A stretch of 64,000 nucleotides of DNA from Oreocharis arfaki (taxonomy: Eukaryota > Chordata > Aves > Passeriformes > Paramythiidae). The stretch lies in NCBI GenBank assembly GCA_013398015.1, contig VZRR01011463.1, forward strand, positions 642,036 through 706,035, written 5' to 3'. The position numbers were made by a program, and so were the translations under genes. Each line of letters begins with the position of its first letter. Position 1 is the first letter of the stretch. Below, one piece after another: positions 25,517-39,849 of the stretch. The notes beneath the pieces were generated by a model. The model had not been told where the DNA came from. It made no database searches and saw nothing but the letters and a program-made list of their open reading frames with translations.

Positions 25517-28068
25517 TTGTGAGGGTGTATGAAGGCAGAACAAGAAAAGATTGTCACCAACCATACTGGTAAAAATTCATGTGGTTCACATAAATGCAGT
25601 GGAATGGAGGTCAATCTGCTGTGTATTAAAGACATGATCAACCACAGGCAAGTCTTAGAGAATCTCTGTTGTAGCCAGTTTTCTGCTTAGTTTTAAGGGC
25701 TTCTGATGCATGCCAGAGAAGAGCATCTGCCGCTAAATCTTTCAAGGACTTAAAGCATATGCCTCTCCTTCCATGGCCTGCCTCTTCTGTCTGCTGCAGA
25801 GGACAGAGAAACAAGAAACAAGTCTGCCTCCTGATGTCCCTATGTCTCCTTCAGGAAGGACAGTGCTCAGTGCCAGCAGAGTGGAAACTATCTGCTCAAT
25901 TAACTATGACCTCCGCCCACTTTGTGTTGCCCTGCAAGCAACCAGCCTCTTTAAACACAAATTTAAAAAAATAATTTAATGAATAGATACAACCTATCTC
26001 ACCTTTAAGGTCTCTCCATCTACTTTTTTTTTATACTTTAACCCTTACTGTCCTTTCTCAGTTCACATGTTCACATAAATACATACTGAAAACTACGTGC
26101 AGCACCATCTACTTTTAGCTACATGTACTGTGACGTGGCGTTACAGCAGAGCAGGTCTGCTTTAAAACTTACGCATGCATGCTGCCGAGCTTGCGAATTT
26201 GCAAACTCATACCATCAGTAACACAGTGATTGCAAGATGGGAAGAACTAAAATCAGTCAGTGCTGGCTGTTGCTGCCTTTTCCACAGCGAATGCTGAGCA
26301 CAAGCGAAGGGCTGCGCTCACGTGTTCTACCTTCTTGAATTATTGAGCCATTACTGGCTCTGAATATCTTATTTGCACAGTGCAAATAGCACGACCCCCA
26401 TCTGCTACAGTCAGAATCCAATTTCTTGGGCCTTAGGCATGAAATTATAGATAACATGACACGACTGAGACTGTAAACAGATGTTGTCTGGTGGGAGCTG
26501 TTGCTGCCTTCATTTAGATGCTCGATGCCATTCTCAGCCCAAGAGTGGCTCTGATTCTGATGGGTTTTGGCTCGTAACTTTTCTGAGGCATGCTTGCCAC
26601 AGCTCTGCCTGTTGGTAGAAATTAAGACAGGAGACATCACATCAGCTGCCTGAACTAAGCTGGCTCACTGGAACAGAAACAAGTTAGAGCTCACATGAGG
26701 GGTTCAGCCTCCAGATCTCCAGAGCTACTCACTGTCTCCCTGGTACAACTGCAGGCAATATGTTCAGCCATCTCCAGCTGCGCAAGTGGCCCCTGCCCCT
26801 ACCCTGCATATTTTCCTCTGTTAAGAGCTCTCTGAAAGCACAATCCATACCCAAACATGTTTTTTAATAAGACTGAATCACGTATCTCTTTTTTTTTTCT
26901 CCTTCTTCTGTGCAGGATTTTCTGAAAATGACCTGTGCACATCATAATCAGAATTTGTTTTGTTTCTCATTGTTCGGTGTTTTCTCTCCCTGAGTGGCAC
27001 ACACCATCATCTCTATCGAGTCACCCTTCCAGTACACAAATTTTTCATGAAAGTCTTCAAAAACATCTGACAACATTATTGCACCAGGAGTTAAAAACAG
27101 CTTTTCAAAAGGCAACAAGAGCAATTCTGGTGCCAACAGTCTCAAAAATCTCTTCACTTGCATTTGCAATCTTTTGCTTTCCACAAGAGTCTTGAAAAAC
27201 AAACAGTTGCAAACAAAAACAGCTCTTTTGGATGCAAGTGAAGAGAACCAGTGAGGTTTCATGAAAATAAAAATTACTGCAATACTTTCACGGCTTGTTC
27301 ACCCATCTCTGTCTTTTCCCCCACTGTTTCAATTGTCCTCTATTGTTTTTACAACTTTAAACAGAAAATTCCTACCCTCAGCCTTTGACATCTTCTTTCC
27401 ATTTGTGCTGAGAAATTCTCCTGAGGTTTTTACTGCAGAGATTATTAGCGTGTGTACACTGAGTGGAGGCAGAGAGGAAGAAAAATCTGAGGGAAATTTG
27501 TGTTTGTGGGGGTGGGGTGTGATTAGGAGACAGATTTGTTTAAAGGAGGGCAAGGTTTCTTCTGTTTAAGGGCACAGACACAAAGCACAGAATGAGTAAA
27601 ATAACACTAGTTTTGCAGCCCACAGCATAGACTTGCTACTTTTTTCCCAGGGAGACTTCTGTGCTTTCGTTTATGAGATGGCAGAGATCAAGCCGTGAGC
27701 TGCCGAACAAATGTGAAAGCATTTTGTGTAAGTTATATGAAACGTCTGAGGTCAGAGCATTTCTGAAATAACTTTACAGTGTTTTCACTGGAAACAGAGG
27801 CTCTTTTCTCAAAGTGTAATTATCTGCTCCAGACTACTATACATTTCCAAGGAGAGTTTATAGCCCCTTTCACATAAGCAAGGCCTTGTAAATCTCAAAC
27901 ACATGCAAAATCTGCATTCATAATTAGGCAAAAAATACTACTGTTTTTAAAACAAGGTCTCCTAAAGCAGACTGAAAGGCCTCCAGGCACCTGCCAGCCA
28001 AGAACAAAGCTGAAATGAGGGTCAAATCCAAAAAACAGCCATGTTCAGGATCACTGACAGGTGACCCC

Positions 28069-28083
28069 TTTTTTTTTTTTTTT
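28069..28083. repeat. Poly-T run (15)
   Basis: Homopolymer of 15 T on the plus strand, A15 on the COL25A1 sense strand. Confidence 0.95.
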
Positions 28084-28717
28084 GCTATCAAAATCCCATT
28101 TCCATTCTCTGATGAAGTTTTACATTATTATAAATATGTGTACAGAATAGAAAGGCAAGAGAATGCAATACTAGAAAACAGGAGACTGATCCTTACAGTC
28201 TTCATCCGACAACATTCCCTTAGAACTAACTGAGTGCGATCAACGTGGTTTTTTTCACACACTTGAAATTCTATAATTCATTGCCTGAAAGATGCTAATT
28301 TTATATTCCACCTTTGAGGCCATTGACACCTATATAGTTTTGCAAAAGTTACATTCAGAGACCTCTTAAAAAGCCAGCAGTTGACTTATACTGGTTTTAC
28401 AAACATGCATAATTATCAGAATTATCTTAAATAAGAGATATTCTCTCCACATTCCTATTGCTACACATCTGCCTTTAGCCACAACACAGGAAGTTCTGCT
28501 GTAAACTCACGCAAAAGGCTCCACGCATTGAGGGGACAGTAGAACTGAAAATAGTAAGGCATTCTCAGTACAGGCTTCAAAGAAACAGCCATGCTGAAGG
28601 TTCTGTAGAAAGGTCCACAGCCAGGACAGAGGAATGCAGATTTTTCCTGACTGTTCAGACAGCCCACACGATGCCCCTGTACCTGCCAGTCCCCAGCACA
28701 AGACGGTGACAACCAAC

Positions 28718-28732
28718 CAACCAACCAATTGA
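28718..28732. repeat. Short CCAA tetranucleotide repeat
   Basis: About four tandem copies of CCAA, intronic. Confidence 0.8.
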
Positions 28733-30793
28733 ATCAGCGGGACTGTGACAGTCCCAGGCCCCATTGGGATCATCCACCTTCACAGCTCCTAAGGAACATG
28801 ACATGTCAAACTTGGCAGCTCCCATCAGACAGAGCTACCACAGAAGACACAGGTGATAATAACCTTTCAGGCACAGTCACTGCTTTCCTACATTCCCACC
28901 ACAACAGCCATAGGCTAAGGCACGCTGGCAGCTGGAGGACTGAACATAGTTTGCAAGGTTCAGCCTTCATTTTCATTCAGGATCCAAGAGCAGCCATCTC
29001 TACCAGCAGCTACAGCACCCACAGCAAGAGTGTGACAGGCAGCCTAAGGGAACAGCGGCCCTGCAGAGAGGAGCAGAGAAGTGAACCAGCGATTCCAATG
29101 CCATCCAGGCAAATCCAAAATGGGAGTCAATTTGCCAGCTTAGTTTAATCATGTTTTCACAACTAAAAAGCGTGCTGTACATTGCCTAAGTTAATTCAAT
29201 ACTGCAGATTACTTTGAGGGCAAAAGATGGCTTTAGCACGTAACAACAAAATAATTGGATACAAAAGTCAAGCTTTTTTCTTTGAAACTTGACTCATAAC
29301 TTCGATAAATTACAACGATCTGACTGGAACAGTCCCCAGTTTATCCTATAATTGCTGCAAAATATTAGGATCAGATATGCTGAATCATAGGAGGTTATAA
29401 AGAGTGCTATGAAACACCGCTGTGTTTCACAGCTATTTCAAAGTTCCTACACTCATTTCAGTCTTGTGTCCACTATGCAAGCCCTGAACTACTGAGCAAT
29501 GTGGTTTTGGCATCTGCTGAGCTTGGGCATGTTTTCACATATGCTAGTTTACAATGCCAACATTTCACCTTGCATCGATTTTGCAAGTACTCAGAAGAAT
29601 TTTCAGTGAATCTGAACAGTTTCTTCTGCTGAAGTCCCTTCTCTTTTACATGTTTTATTCCTCCCCTGTTAATACGATTGACTTATGATGAAAACTTCAA
29701 CCAACCACCTCTCAAAAGACTCTCACAAATATTTCATTTCATCCCCTTATATTCTAAAGTTTTTGTTAAAATATCCTAAGGCAGAGAAAAAGAAACCAGA
29801 ATTTTTGACACAATAATGGTGACTGACTTAAAAAACATTATGTAAATGATTTAAGCTGAGAAACATAAAACTGATTTATATAGCAATCTAGATAAACAGC
29901 TCAGTTAACATTCACAACAAGCAAATTATAAATGACTCCTGCTGTAAATTCATACAACTGTATTCAGAAGTCAGTGATTTATAGTAGTATATAAATCAGA
30001 CAAGTTTATAAACTACAGGCAGGAGAACACAGTCTACCCAAAATGTGTCAAGAAACCATTTAGACTGTAATTTAGACATTCATTTCTCATGCAGTACTCT
30101 TGCTAAGGTTGGGATGGGGTGCTTTTTTTGAAATTTATAATGCTGCTTATAAAAACCATCAGGTCACATTAGAAGCTGCAGAAGGGTGGCTGCTGACTGA
30201 CTAATCCAGCACCCACGAAGAAGCACAAGGCCCAGTGTCCCAAGCAAGAACCTGCTAAAGGGGATCTCCTCTTCCTTTCTCTGACATACTTTCTTTGATT
30301 AATCAGTAAGACTGTCATCTCCTCCTCCCCTTTCCCTTCCTTCTACAGACAAATATAATGCTTTTCTTTGAAAACCTACAAAACAACACAAACGGTCCTA
30401 CAAAGATTCTATGGTACAGAGGGTATGTGATTATGTACCCACACCCTGAGCATGAAAAAACAAGGAACTGCTTTACTATTTCCACAAATTAATTCAAGTA
30501 AACATTATGATTCGAATCTGCTCAGTTTCTTGTGAGTCAAGCAGCTGCTGTGTGTGCCAGTAAGACCAACTCTACAGCGGCAGAAAAAGCTGGCACATTC
30601 TTAAAGAATAGAAAACGGCTTCTGGTTAAGTCAGAAGCCTTCTGACTTCCACTTAACTGCTCAATGCACTGTAATACATGTATCTCCTGAGTCTCAGCCC
30701 TCATTGCCTTGTCCACAGTGCACCCTCCTATTCTCCTACTTGTTAGATAAGCAGAAGTTTACAGATGATGTTGGAGATCTGATGCAATGCTGT

Positions 30794-30817
30794 AAAAAAA
30801 AACCCAAAAAACACCAC
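30794..30817. repeat. A/C-rich simple sequence
   Basis: A9 followed by CCC, A6 and CACCAC units on the plus strand. Confidence 0.75.
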
Positions 30818-31363
30818 AAGGAAATTCCACTCTTGTATGCTGGTAAAAGAGGACATAAAAACACAGATGAGAAAACCTAATACTTCTGTTTCCCTCATGT
30901 TATAAGAAAACAGCCAGAGTTTCTGATTTCAATAACAGGAAGGAAGACTGCAAGGATGATACAAACACAATCTTGGTTACTTCAAAAACACAGAAGCACA
31001 AAGATTTTTGCCTGGCACTCAGAACTGCAGGAAGACATAATAAAACACAACTGATGTGGGCCCTAAGAATCAAAATTCAGAAAACAGACTGAACAGAGAG
31101 CTTTTTTTACTATTACCATTATATCTGCTATTTCCACCGCAGTCTCAGGATTTTTTGGAGTTCAATCTTTGATTTTTAACAATATTTTTAATGACAACAT
31201 AGTATCAGCTTCAGTGTTCAATATTTGGTTTATAAAACATCTCAAAAATCAGACATTTTTGATACAGACTGGTTGAGGCTTCCTACTCTTCCACCCATCG
31301 TCCAGCAGATCCCCCTGTCTCATTAGATGTCCACCTGAGATCTGAAAATGCATCGCATGCTAC

Positions 31364-31630
31364 CTCAGAATCACCAAACAGTTTGGGTTGGAAGGGTTTA
31401 AAGGTGATTTAGTCCACCCCTCCCAGCAATGAGCAGGAACATCTTCAACTTGACCAGGTTGCTGGTCAACAAGTTGCCTATCCAACCTGACCTTGAGTGT
31501 TTCCAGGGATGGGGCATCCACCACCTGTCTGGGCAACCTGTGCCAGTGTTTCGCCATCCTCATTGTGAAAACTCTGTATATCTAGTCTCAATCTACCCTC
31601 TTTCAGTTTAAAACCAGTAACCCTTGAACT
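31364..31630 (-). mobile_element. CR1 LINE 3' fragment including the end of ORF2
   Basis: The plus strand starts with CAGAATCACCAAACAGTTTG and GGTTGGAAGGGTTTAAAGG, the reverse of the CR1 tail. The minus-strand translation HWHRLPRQVVDAPSLETLKV is the conserved C-terminal end of CR1 ORF2. It extends to about 31630, where TTTCAGTTTAAAACCAGTAA is still CR1-like and similarity then fades. Confidence 0.93.
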
Positions 31631-34600
31631 ATCATAAAAAGTGTAGTACGAACAAGATAACTCCTGATCCTCCAGTAGCTCAGGCTGTTCTGCACTCTTT
31701 TACCTTCACAGAGCCTCTCTACTTCTTCCTCCTCTTCTTTTTTTCTCACTTGATCCTGTACTGGATGACTACACAGCAGAATTTTTTTTATCCCCTCTCC
31801 AGTAGGAATATCCATACTTTTGTGTGTCCCTGTGTGTGTGAGAGCATGCTGATGGTGGCATTTAAAAAACAGTACTGCATTTCTATATCAGCATTCACTC
31901 AATAGCTGAGTGGTTATGTCACTAGGGACAGAAAAGTTAATATATAGCATGGTAGCTATGGAATAGACAAAAATGAGTCTTCTGTCAATAGAAGAAAATA
32001 TTTATTTTAAGTCATGGGATTCTTGATAAGATTCAATAGCTTGTAAGATTCAATAATAAAAGAAAGTGTGGTTGATTTAGAGCCTTGTACCTTTTTTAGT
32101 AAGTATTCACTATACTCAACAACAATGATGCCACAGGAATTCAATTAATTAAAAATCTATAAAAAATAGTGCTGGGTAAACAGGAAGACACAGAAGAATT
32201 AAAGGTTGCTTTCAAATTTTACAACAACTAGAGTGCAAAGATTTTTCAACATTGATTGATCCACCTTTTTTTTAGAAGAACTGCATTTCTTGTGTGTCAA
32301 ACTATTGAAGCAGGAAAAATTTTAGAGCTCTAAACTGTTTTTATTTCTACAGATTTCGTGCCTTTCATTTCGCATTGAACATAGAAAGGGATATGAAACA
32401 GGAGAAAAAGTACCTAGCACTCCTTAACCTTCTGATTATCTCCATTTATTAAAATAACAGTGGCATAGTACCACTGCAGAGGAGTTTTCTGCACTTGCCA
32501 GTGGGAACTGTAGCTGTAAGCAGCCAATAAGCAAAATGTACAAATACAGAGCTATTTTGCTCAAAAATATTAATATACTTCTGGCACCCTGGTCTAAGGA
32601 GATACTTTGAGCATTGATGCCTTGAATCCAATCAAAACATTCTACTTCATGGAAGCAATTAATATGCCCCAAAATCAAATAAGAACTTGAGGGAAAAAGA
32701 ATTACAAATAAAAAAAAGAAAAAAGATTCATATAAGACAGACCAATAGAGTCAAGCGAAATTTAGAGCTTATAAAACTTCATTGGGATTGTGAAATTACA
32801 TTCTGGCTTTCTTTCCTAACACAACAGACATTGAAAAGAAAAAGAATACATATTTTGCCAATCAACTCATGAAATCTTTCTTCTAGATTTTTGAGATAAA
32901 AAATTCACCATTAAGTATGTTTATACTTCCTTTGGTGGATTTTTATCCATAGGCCAGCTCTCTCATTTATTCCTAAGAGCTTAGTATGCAGAAAGCTCCT
33001 CAGTGGGGACAGTAGTTCATATTCCAACGTTTCAGCTATTTTTTAACGTAAAACTTGAAAAGTGGCTTCTGTAATTCAAACACCTCTGGTGCTTCCTTGA
33101 TTGTTTACCAGCCCGGTAGATAATTCAGCTGAAATGACAGTTCCCTTTGCTCATTTAGTCTTTTCTTGTTTGACTTAAAAGGAACCTTTTCGATGAGGAT
33201 GGTAGGCTGAACTTCAAATATTTTGAAGAAAAGAGACGAAGGATGAAATCAAGGGAAGAGGGGAGTTTCAGAGCAATGGAGATTCACCACTGCCACTCAC
33301 TCCACCCACAAGAGAAGTACCTGTGGTCATCAAAACACATCTTCCAAGCTCCCTGGCCTTCTGGATATTTCAACTTTGCTGTCTGCATTACTACTATGTA
33401 ATGAAATAGCATCCAAATATCTACCAGGCAGATCCTCCTCTGACCAGCAGCTGTGTCTAGGAGATTTATGTACTTCATTAACAGATGTTGCACAGGGTCC
33501 AGCTCTACAAAAAAGTAATAACTACACAGAAACAGATGACTGAAATTCAAAAAAAAAAAAACCCTCTCACTTCACCTATCTGAAATAGGGGCTAGTTTCA
33601 AAACAAGGCTGTTTTTTGAAGAATTTTGGCCTATACCTGCTATCATATCAAGGCACATTTACTTTAAAGCAATAAAGGCTAACTGGTGTAAACAAGCAAA
33701 CCTGCATTGCTTACATCCAAACAAGGCTTTGCAGCTAACACATTTGCTGTATTTTAACACTAAACCTATTTTCAGCAAGAGGATTTTAACACAGACTTTG
33801 AAATAGGGAAGGCCAATTCCATTCTTCCATTTACTGTGGTGACTCCACACCGGTTTCAGTACCAATGCTCTGAGTTTCACTCAGTATTTCAACAGCAAGG
33901 CACACTGTCCATACAGTTTTTTTCTTTTCTAAACTTTGCTACTCAGTACAGGGGACATTTTCTCATTCAAGGTAGTAGAATGTCAAAGAAAGATTTAGAT
34001 ATTCCTTTAGTGTTGTCTGCAAATGCTGCTATAAAATGCTGCTGTGAAAGATGCGTGTTAGATTACTTAAATCATGAATGGTTAAAAGAAAATGGCAGTA
34101 AAATAGTGGTATAAAGCCATAGCCATGTAAAAAATGGCATAAGGGGTAGAAAGGCTTCTGAGACATCCACAGACTAAGAACAATGAAATTATTTCAGAAA
34201 CTAGGTAACTTTTTAAACTTCAGGGCATGCTAATGCTTAGGAAAAATTTATTTCTGAAAAATACCATGCATTTCTCTGAGGATCTTATTCTTCTTTCTTT
34301 CCTATGCCCCCTTGCAAGTTCTGTAGTCCCTTAAATCGTTCCTGTGCACGGGCTCCACCAGTACCCAAAAAAGCCTTTTTACAAGAACTGTCTGACAAAT
34401 GTGATAAAAGCTATACTGCACAAACCCACCTGAGGTGACCTGCAAGTACTAGGTTACTGCAAATGCTTCTGAGCTATCCCAGGTGCAAGTCATTGCTTAA
34501 AAGAGGCAAACACTTGACACTCAAAGTCATAACTCTAGTCTTGATGGAGATGTGTCTACACTAAATCACAGATTAATTTATTTGATGTCAAGTAGTATGC

Positions 34601-35774
34601 AGAAAGAAAAGCACAAAAAACGGCATATAAAACAATATTTGTGTTACAATAAGACAAACAAATGTCAGTACAAGAACTAAATCTTTCATTTATCTTCACC
34701 AATCCCCTTATCTACAAAGGGGAAAACTACAATGACATATTTCATATTTTGAGAACGGTTCAGATTTGTGAAGTTTGAGATGGAACACGAGATAAACACA
34801 GATGAATTTTTATATCAACTACAAACATACACATACTTTTATAAGCAGACATATGTAAAAGTGAGATGACTGAATTTATTTTTGTAACCTATAAGGCTGG
34901 AAACATCTTTATACAGGAAGCAATTTAAGACAGCATAAAGTTTATTAAAAACAAAACTGTTTTCTCCTCAAGACTAATAGTATGGGCTACAAAATTCAGA
35001 ACATCTTTGGGGAAATTAAACACATACGTATATTTATACTTAAATGGATATTCATTCTTTTTGGCAAATGATCACTAGCAGACATACTGGGCAATATAGC
35101 TGGATTGTATTTCTGAAAATACGTGATTCTCTTACATATTTCTCAGCAGCTCACAGCTCTTGAATATTACTGATGGGACTCAGCAAAAAACTATATTAGG
35201 AAATCCTATGGTAGTGAAGGGACAGACAAAGCATTTTTGAAATATAGCAATCTGAATTAAAGCTCACAAACACAGAATGGACACTTCCATGCCATGCTCA
35301 TTTGTAACACTACTGGCAGTGCACAGAATACTCCAATGAAAGTAACTGCTGCGTTTTCTGGCCTTTTCTTCCTTCTCTCCTCAAAATTTCACTCATACTT
35401 ACAGGAAAGACTAACATATCAGCACAGCTCTTCATGCCAGCATCAATTCAATATAAAAAAACCTAAAGCTTTTCTACTAAAATATAAATTTGTTTAAAGT
35501 AAAATTTCAGTGCACAGGAGGGTCACTTGATAACAGGAAATACAAATTTTGAAGGTTTCCTCTACCAGCCTGAGATCCAAATCTCCCAGGTCTGCTCAAG
35601 TTTACAGGACTTTCAAGCATCTAGCACAAAACATCACCAGTCTCTGAACTGATAAAGGCTTTCAAAGAATCTTCGATATTTTGAAACACTTGTGAAAGAC
35701 TAATGTCTTAGGCATCACAGCATTAGCTTCAAGTCACAATAAGCTTGATGAAACACACATTTTTATAACTCTTA

Positions 35775-35794
35775 TTTTTTTTTTTTTTTTTTTT
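35775..35794. repeat. Poly-T run (20)
   Basis: Twenty consecutive T on the plus strand. On the minus strand it is A20, which could be the tail of an old retrocopy, but I recognise no retrocopy body next to it. Confidence 0.95.
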
Positions 35795-38700
35795 ATTAGA
35801 GCTAGTGAAACTACTGGGATCTGCAACAAATTGAACTGGAATTCAAAACTGAAAGACAGCACGAAGATCACTAAAAACAATAAGCCAGCATGAGTTTAAC
35901 ATCAAATTAAAAACATGTGCAGCAGGATTGTAAAATACTATATAATATTCCTGAACACAGTGCAATATGTTGCTTTGGCATAATCCCCAAAAGAACACAG
36001 AACACACTAGTGTGTTACTACCACATGTAGAATAAGAGGAAGAAAATACAAAGGTCATTTGATAAAGAAATGATTTAGGAATACAAGAAATATTTCAGAG
36101 TCCTTAATTATATTTTGACAACCCTTTGTAATGTCATAATGGAACCACAGCACTAGATTTGCAATTGCTTTTTCGTACTCATATGTACTCTGTTAAGCTA
36201 AGCACTGTTTTACCAAATTAAGGCTTGCAAGTAATTTTTGCTTCACAGATTCTCACTTGCTGTTAGAAGATCTACTATGCCCTGGTGACAGCTGGAACTT
36301 CTAGATGAATAGATGGAATGCTAATGTGTGACTCCTCATCACATTTATACTGGCATATGTAACCAGTGAATCAGACCTTCATGCTGATTTTATTAAAATA
36401 AACCCAATTCTTTTCAAAAATGAACGATGCCACTATGAAGAAAAGTTGGTAACATCCTACAAATAGAAAGCTCTCATGCATATTTTCTTTCAGAGTTTTA
36501 AATATTAGCTTTATGTATTGTCTTATTTTAGGGCTTGTTTTTTTCAGACCAACAGTATCATAAATTGTTGCTATGTGAACTATGAAATGAGGAGATCACC
36601 TTCTACAAGTTTTGGGTCAAACAAACTGTTCTCAAACCCCATCTTCCAAGCTTTCTTTATTGCATACAGCTACTCCTGAAGGAGATCTTCAGATTCAGTA
36701 AAAGAAGCCACCTTCATAAGAGCAGAATTTATTTTACAAGGACATCCAAAGCTGATAATTATGTTGCATGAAGAGCCCTTTTCACAGAATTCTGTACAAC
36801 AAATATTCTTATTTTTGTGCTTGTAGAAAATCAAAACCTAGACTGAATAGGTAATTGTAAAATTAATAGAATTCAAGTCTGATACTTTCTGAATCAAGCA
36901 AGAAAATCAGAAATAAGTTATCTGTTCCAGGAAATGCTGTGGAACATCTGAACATTTCTGCTATTTCAGCATCAGATAGTTACTGAAATTGTAACTCAAA
37001 AGCATGCCTACCAGAGTAAGTAAAAGAACACAGTAGCACAGTTGGGGTAGGAGTCTGGCCTCCTCTTGGTGTCTGACAGAGCCTGATGAGCAGAGCTCTA
37101 AAAAGTCTAATTGTCCCCAGCTAAGTTCACTTAGCAGGGTACTGTAGGGAAGTCATCAATCTGCCATTAGAGGCTCCTTTGCAACTCCTGACAAAAGGGT
37201 GGGAAAAGACAAGTAAAAAAATATGTTGAAGGCAGAGCATAGTATCAAATAGTACAAGAATTTTGTTTGCTGATGCCTGGAACTTTTACTCTCCTCTGCC
37301 TTTTTAAACTATGCATGGTGCTTCCTTAGTATTGGTACAACCGATAGCTCAGGACAATTTGCCCCTAAATCTCCAATTCTGTGCTCTCTTCTTTACAGAG
37401 CAAAGAGAGCTTAGTTAATTAATACTATCTGCTTAGCCAAGAAAACCATTTAATATTCACAGCTCTTCTGGTTTACACATGTGCCTAAGTCTACCAGGGG
37501 AAACTGAAGTGTTTCATATTTTGAAAGTGCTCATTGCTGTTGTCAGTGCCTTTTAATAAAATTAACTTCTATTTTATTATATACAAAGCTGAGAAAGCAT
37601 CATACTTAAATACAATTAAATGCATTATCTCCTTCTGAGAAGACACATTTCTGGCATCTTTTGTGTCATAAACACGTATACAGTAAATGAAATTTGGACC
37701 ACGATTTCTCTTACATTCTCTGATGTGGTTCATTTTAGCAACTAACATAAAATGAAAAGCCATGAAAATGGCATTTGTTTCTTCATGTTCACAAATCAAC
37801 ATGAGCTGTTTCCTAAAAAGATCTCACAATTTCAATGGTGTTCACAAATGCTATTACCATTTAAGAAAGGAGAATGGCAAGCAAACTGAAGTTCAGCCTT
37901 CTAAATACATATGAAACGTTGTACAAGCTTGTTTATTTATGATGCCCTCAGATTAATTTCTGTTCTCATAATTTACAGTAGATTGTTATTAGCAGCAAAG
38001 TGATCAAGGATTTATCTTTGTAAAAAGAAAGAAACACACTTTTACAAGTCTGCTTCCCAATGTTAATAAAATAACTGTCAAAGTTTGACAGAAAAATCTG
38101 ACCTGCAACTTGTAACTCAAAAGCAAATTATCATTTGCTTATTCAGACTGAGTCATACAATCCTTCAGACAGATCAGAAATTTACAAAGGAGCACAGGAT
38201 ATCAGAAGGAGAAACATCCCACAAGATCATTCTCTACAGTGAGAGCAGCTGATGGCCTGGGTACAACCACTGGGATTCTCCCAGGAGCAGTACCTTGCTG
38301 CACTGTGTATCTGAAAGTGATGAACTATTTCTTCAGTATTAGGCTGATTTTGTCTTTCATAAGTGTATTTCTAGCTCCCTCCCCCACTCTCCATGCAAGT
38401 GAAGAGTCTTGAGGCACTCCTGAAAGCAAACTGCTAGAATAAAATGAATGTGAACCGCTCAATTTATGGTGATCAGAACAAAACAAACACGTCCAACTCC
38501 AAAGATCTGACACGCAGAGACCACTTTGCAGCACTGGTCAATAGGACATTATGTACCTTGTCCATAGCTTAAAAAGCCATAAAAACACATATATGATCAC
38601 TTGATGTTATCAACTGCCCTACTACTGAATGACATGCACTGAGAAGAATATTTAACAGGTTGTGGAATGCAGATGGCTATCCAAACCCTCAAAACTGAAA

Positions 38701-39778
38701 GGGAAACTCAGCAGGAATTAAAGTACATTTTCTTTATACATCCCCTTTCCCATCCTTCCTACCATTAGACACTCTTTACTAAGATCTAGGAGTTCTCCCT
38801 ATCAGCAGAGTGCTCTCTAGGAAGTGATAAATATCTTCCCAAGACTGCTGCCTTCCAAAACCACTCAAAACTAAAGCCTGTGGCCTGCTATGTTTCTCTG
38901 TCCTTTGACAAAAACCAGAAAACTAAAAGTTAAAATGGTTCCCACCAGCTCTGTTGACAGCATAAGCCAGTAATAGCCAGTTTAACCATGAATCAGAACC
39001 TCTGTCATCAGAAATTAAAAATACTCCAGCCATATACCCTGGTGCTTGATGGCGAAAAAGAGACACACATACATTTGTCACCAGAATCACTATGGAAACC
39101 CTTTATCAGGCACAAAGCACTGGAAAATTTCAGCCTGTTATAACACCACATCCATGGACGTGTCACATAAAGGAAAACAAGAATCTCATGAAAAAAAAAA
39201 TCAATCATTAATATTTTGTCCATTTCTAATGCAGATTTGGACGGCTGCCAAAGAGAAAGCAGAAGCATCTGTGAGGCTGCTGTGTCTCAAAGTCCCACAC
39301 AGAGAGTGATCATGTATGCTGACATGAGAGACAAAGTATGTTGTGCTAGAGATAGGCCAGGGAGATGATATTGCCTTGAAAAAGAAAACAGTTGGCTGGC
39401 TGAGACACAGTCACAGCAAAGCACCACCCTGCCCCACGCTCAGAGTTGTTCATAGTTTCAGTTCAGCACAACTTTTTAAAGGATTGTTTTGTCTCCCTTC
39501 ACCGTAATAATAAAAGCACAGCTTCTAGTATTTGGATGAACTTTACCTCTAAACAAGAAAAAAAAGCTTAAAATAGCAAGCCTTCTCTCTTCACCCATTT
39601 GTTATGGAATTAATGTTGGACTAGAAGCTAAATCGTGTTCTCTGATGAGCAGGAATACTTCCATTATTTTAAAAAGAGAAAGTAGAAAGTATGGGCAGAA
39701 TTTGGTTGTATAGATTTATTGGGAGAAGAACCCTTTCTGGTTCAAGCTAATCTAAATACATATTTACATTCCAGATTA

Positions 39779-39849
39779 AAAAAAAACCAAACCAAACCAA
39801 CCAACCAAACAACCAAACAAACAAACAAACAAATCAACAAAAAAACCCC
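39779..39849. repeat. AAAC / AACC simple repeat
   Basis: About 70 nt of AAACC, AACC and AAAC units in succession, including four consecutive ACAA units. The AACC and AAAC parts suggest slippage with shifting unit. Confidence 0.9.

Noticed and set aside
25998..26025. Microexon candidate with GTGAGA donor and Gly-Glu-Thr reading
   Set aside because: The acceptor is AAAAAAAAGTAG with no pyrimidine tract, the length (17 nt) breaks phase, and only one Gly triplet is seen.
26257..26640. 127-codon minus-strand frame as a gene
   Set aside because: No recognisable domain, no flanking splice or promoter context, and length compatible with chance.
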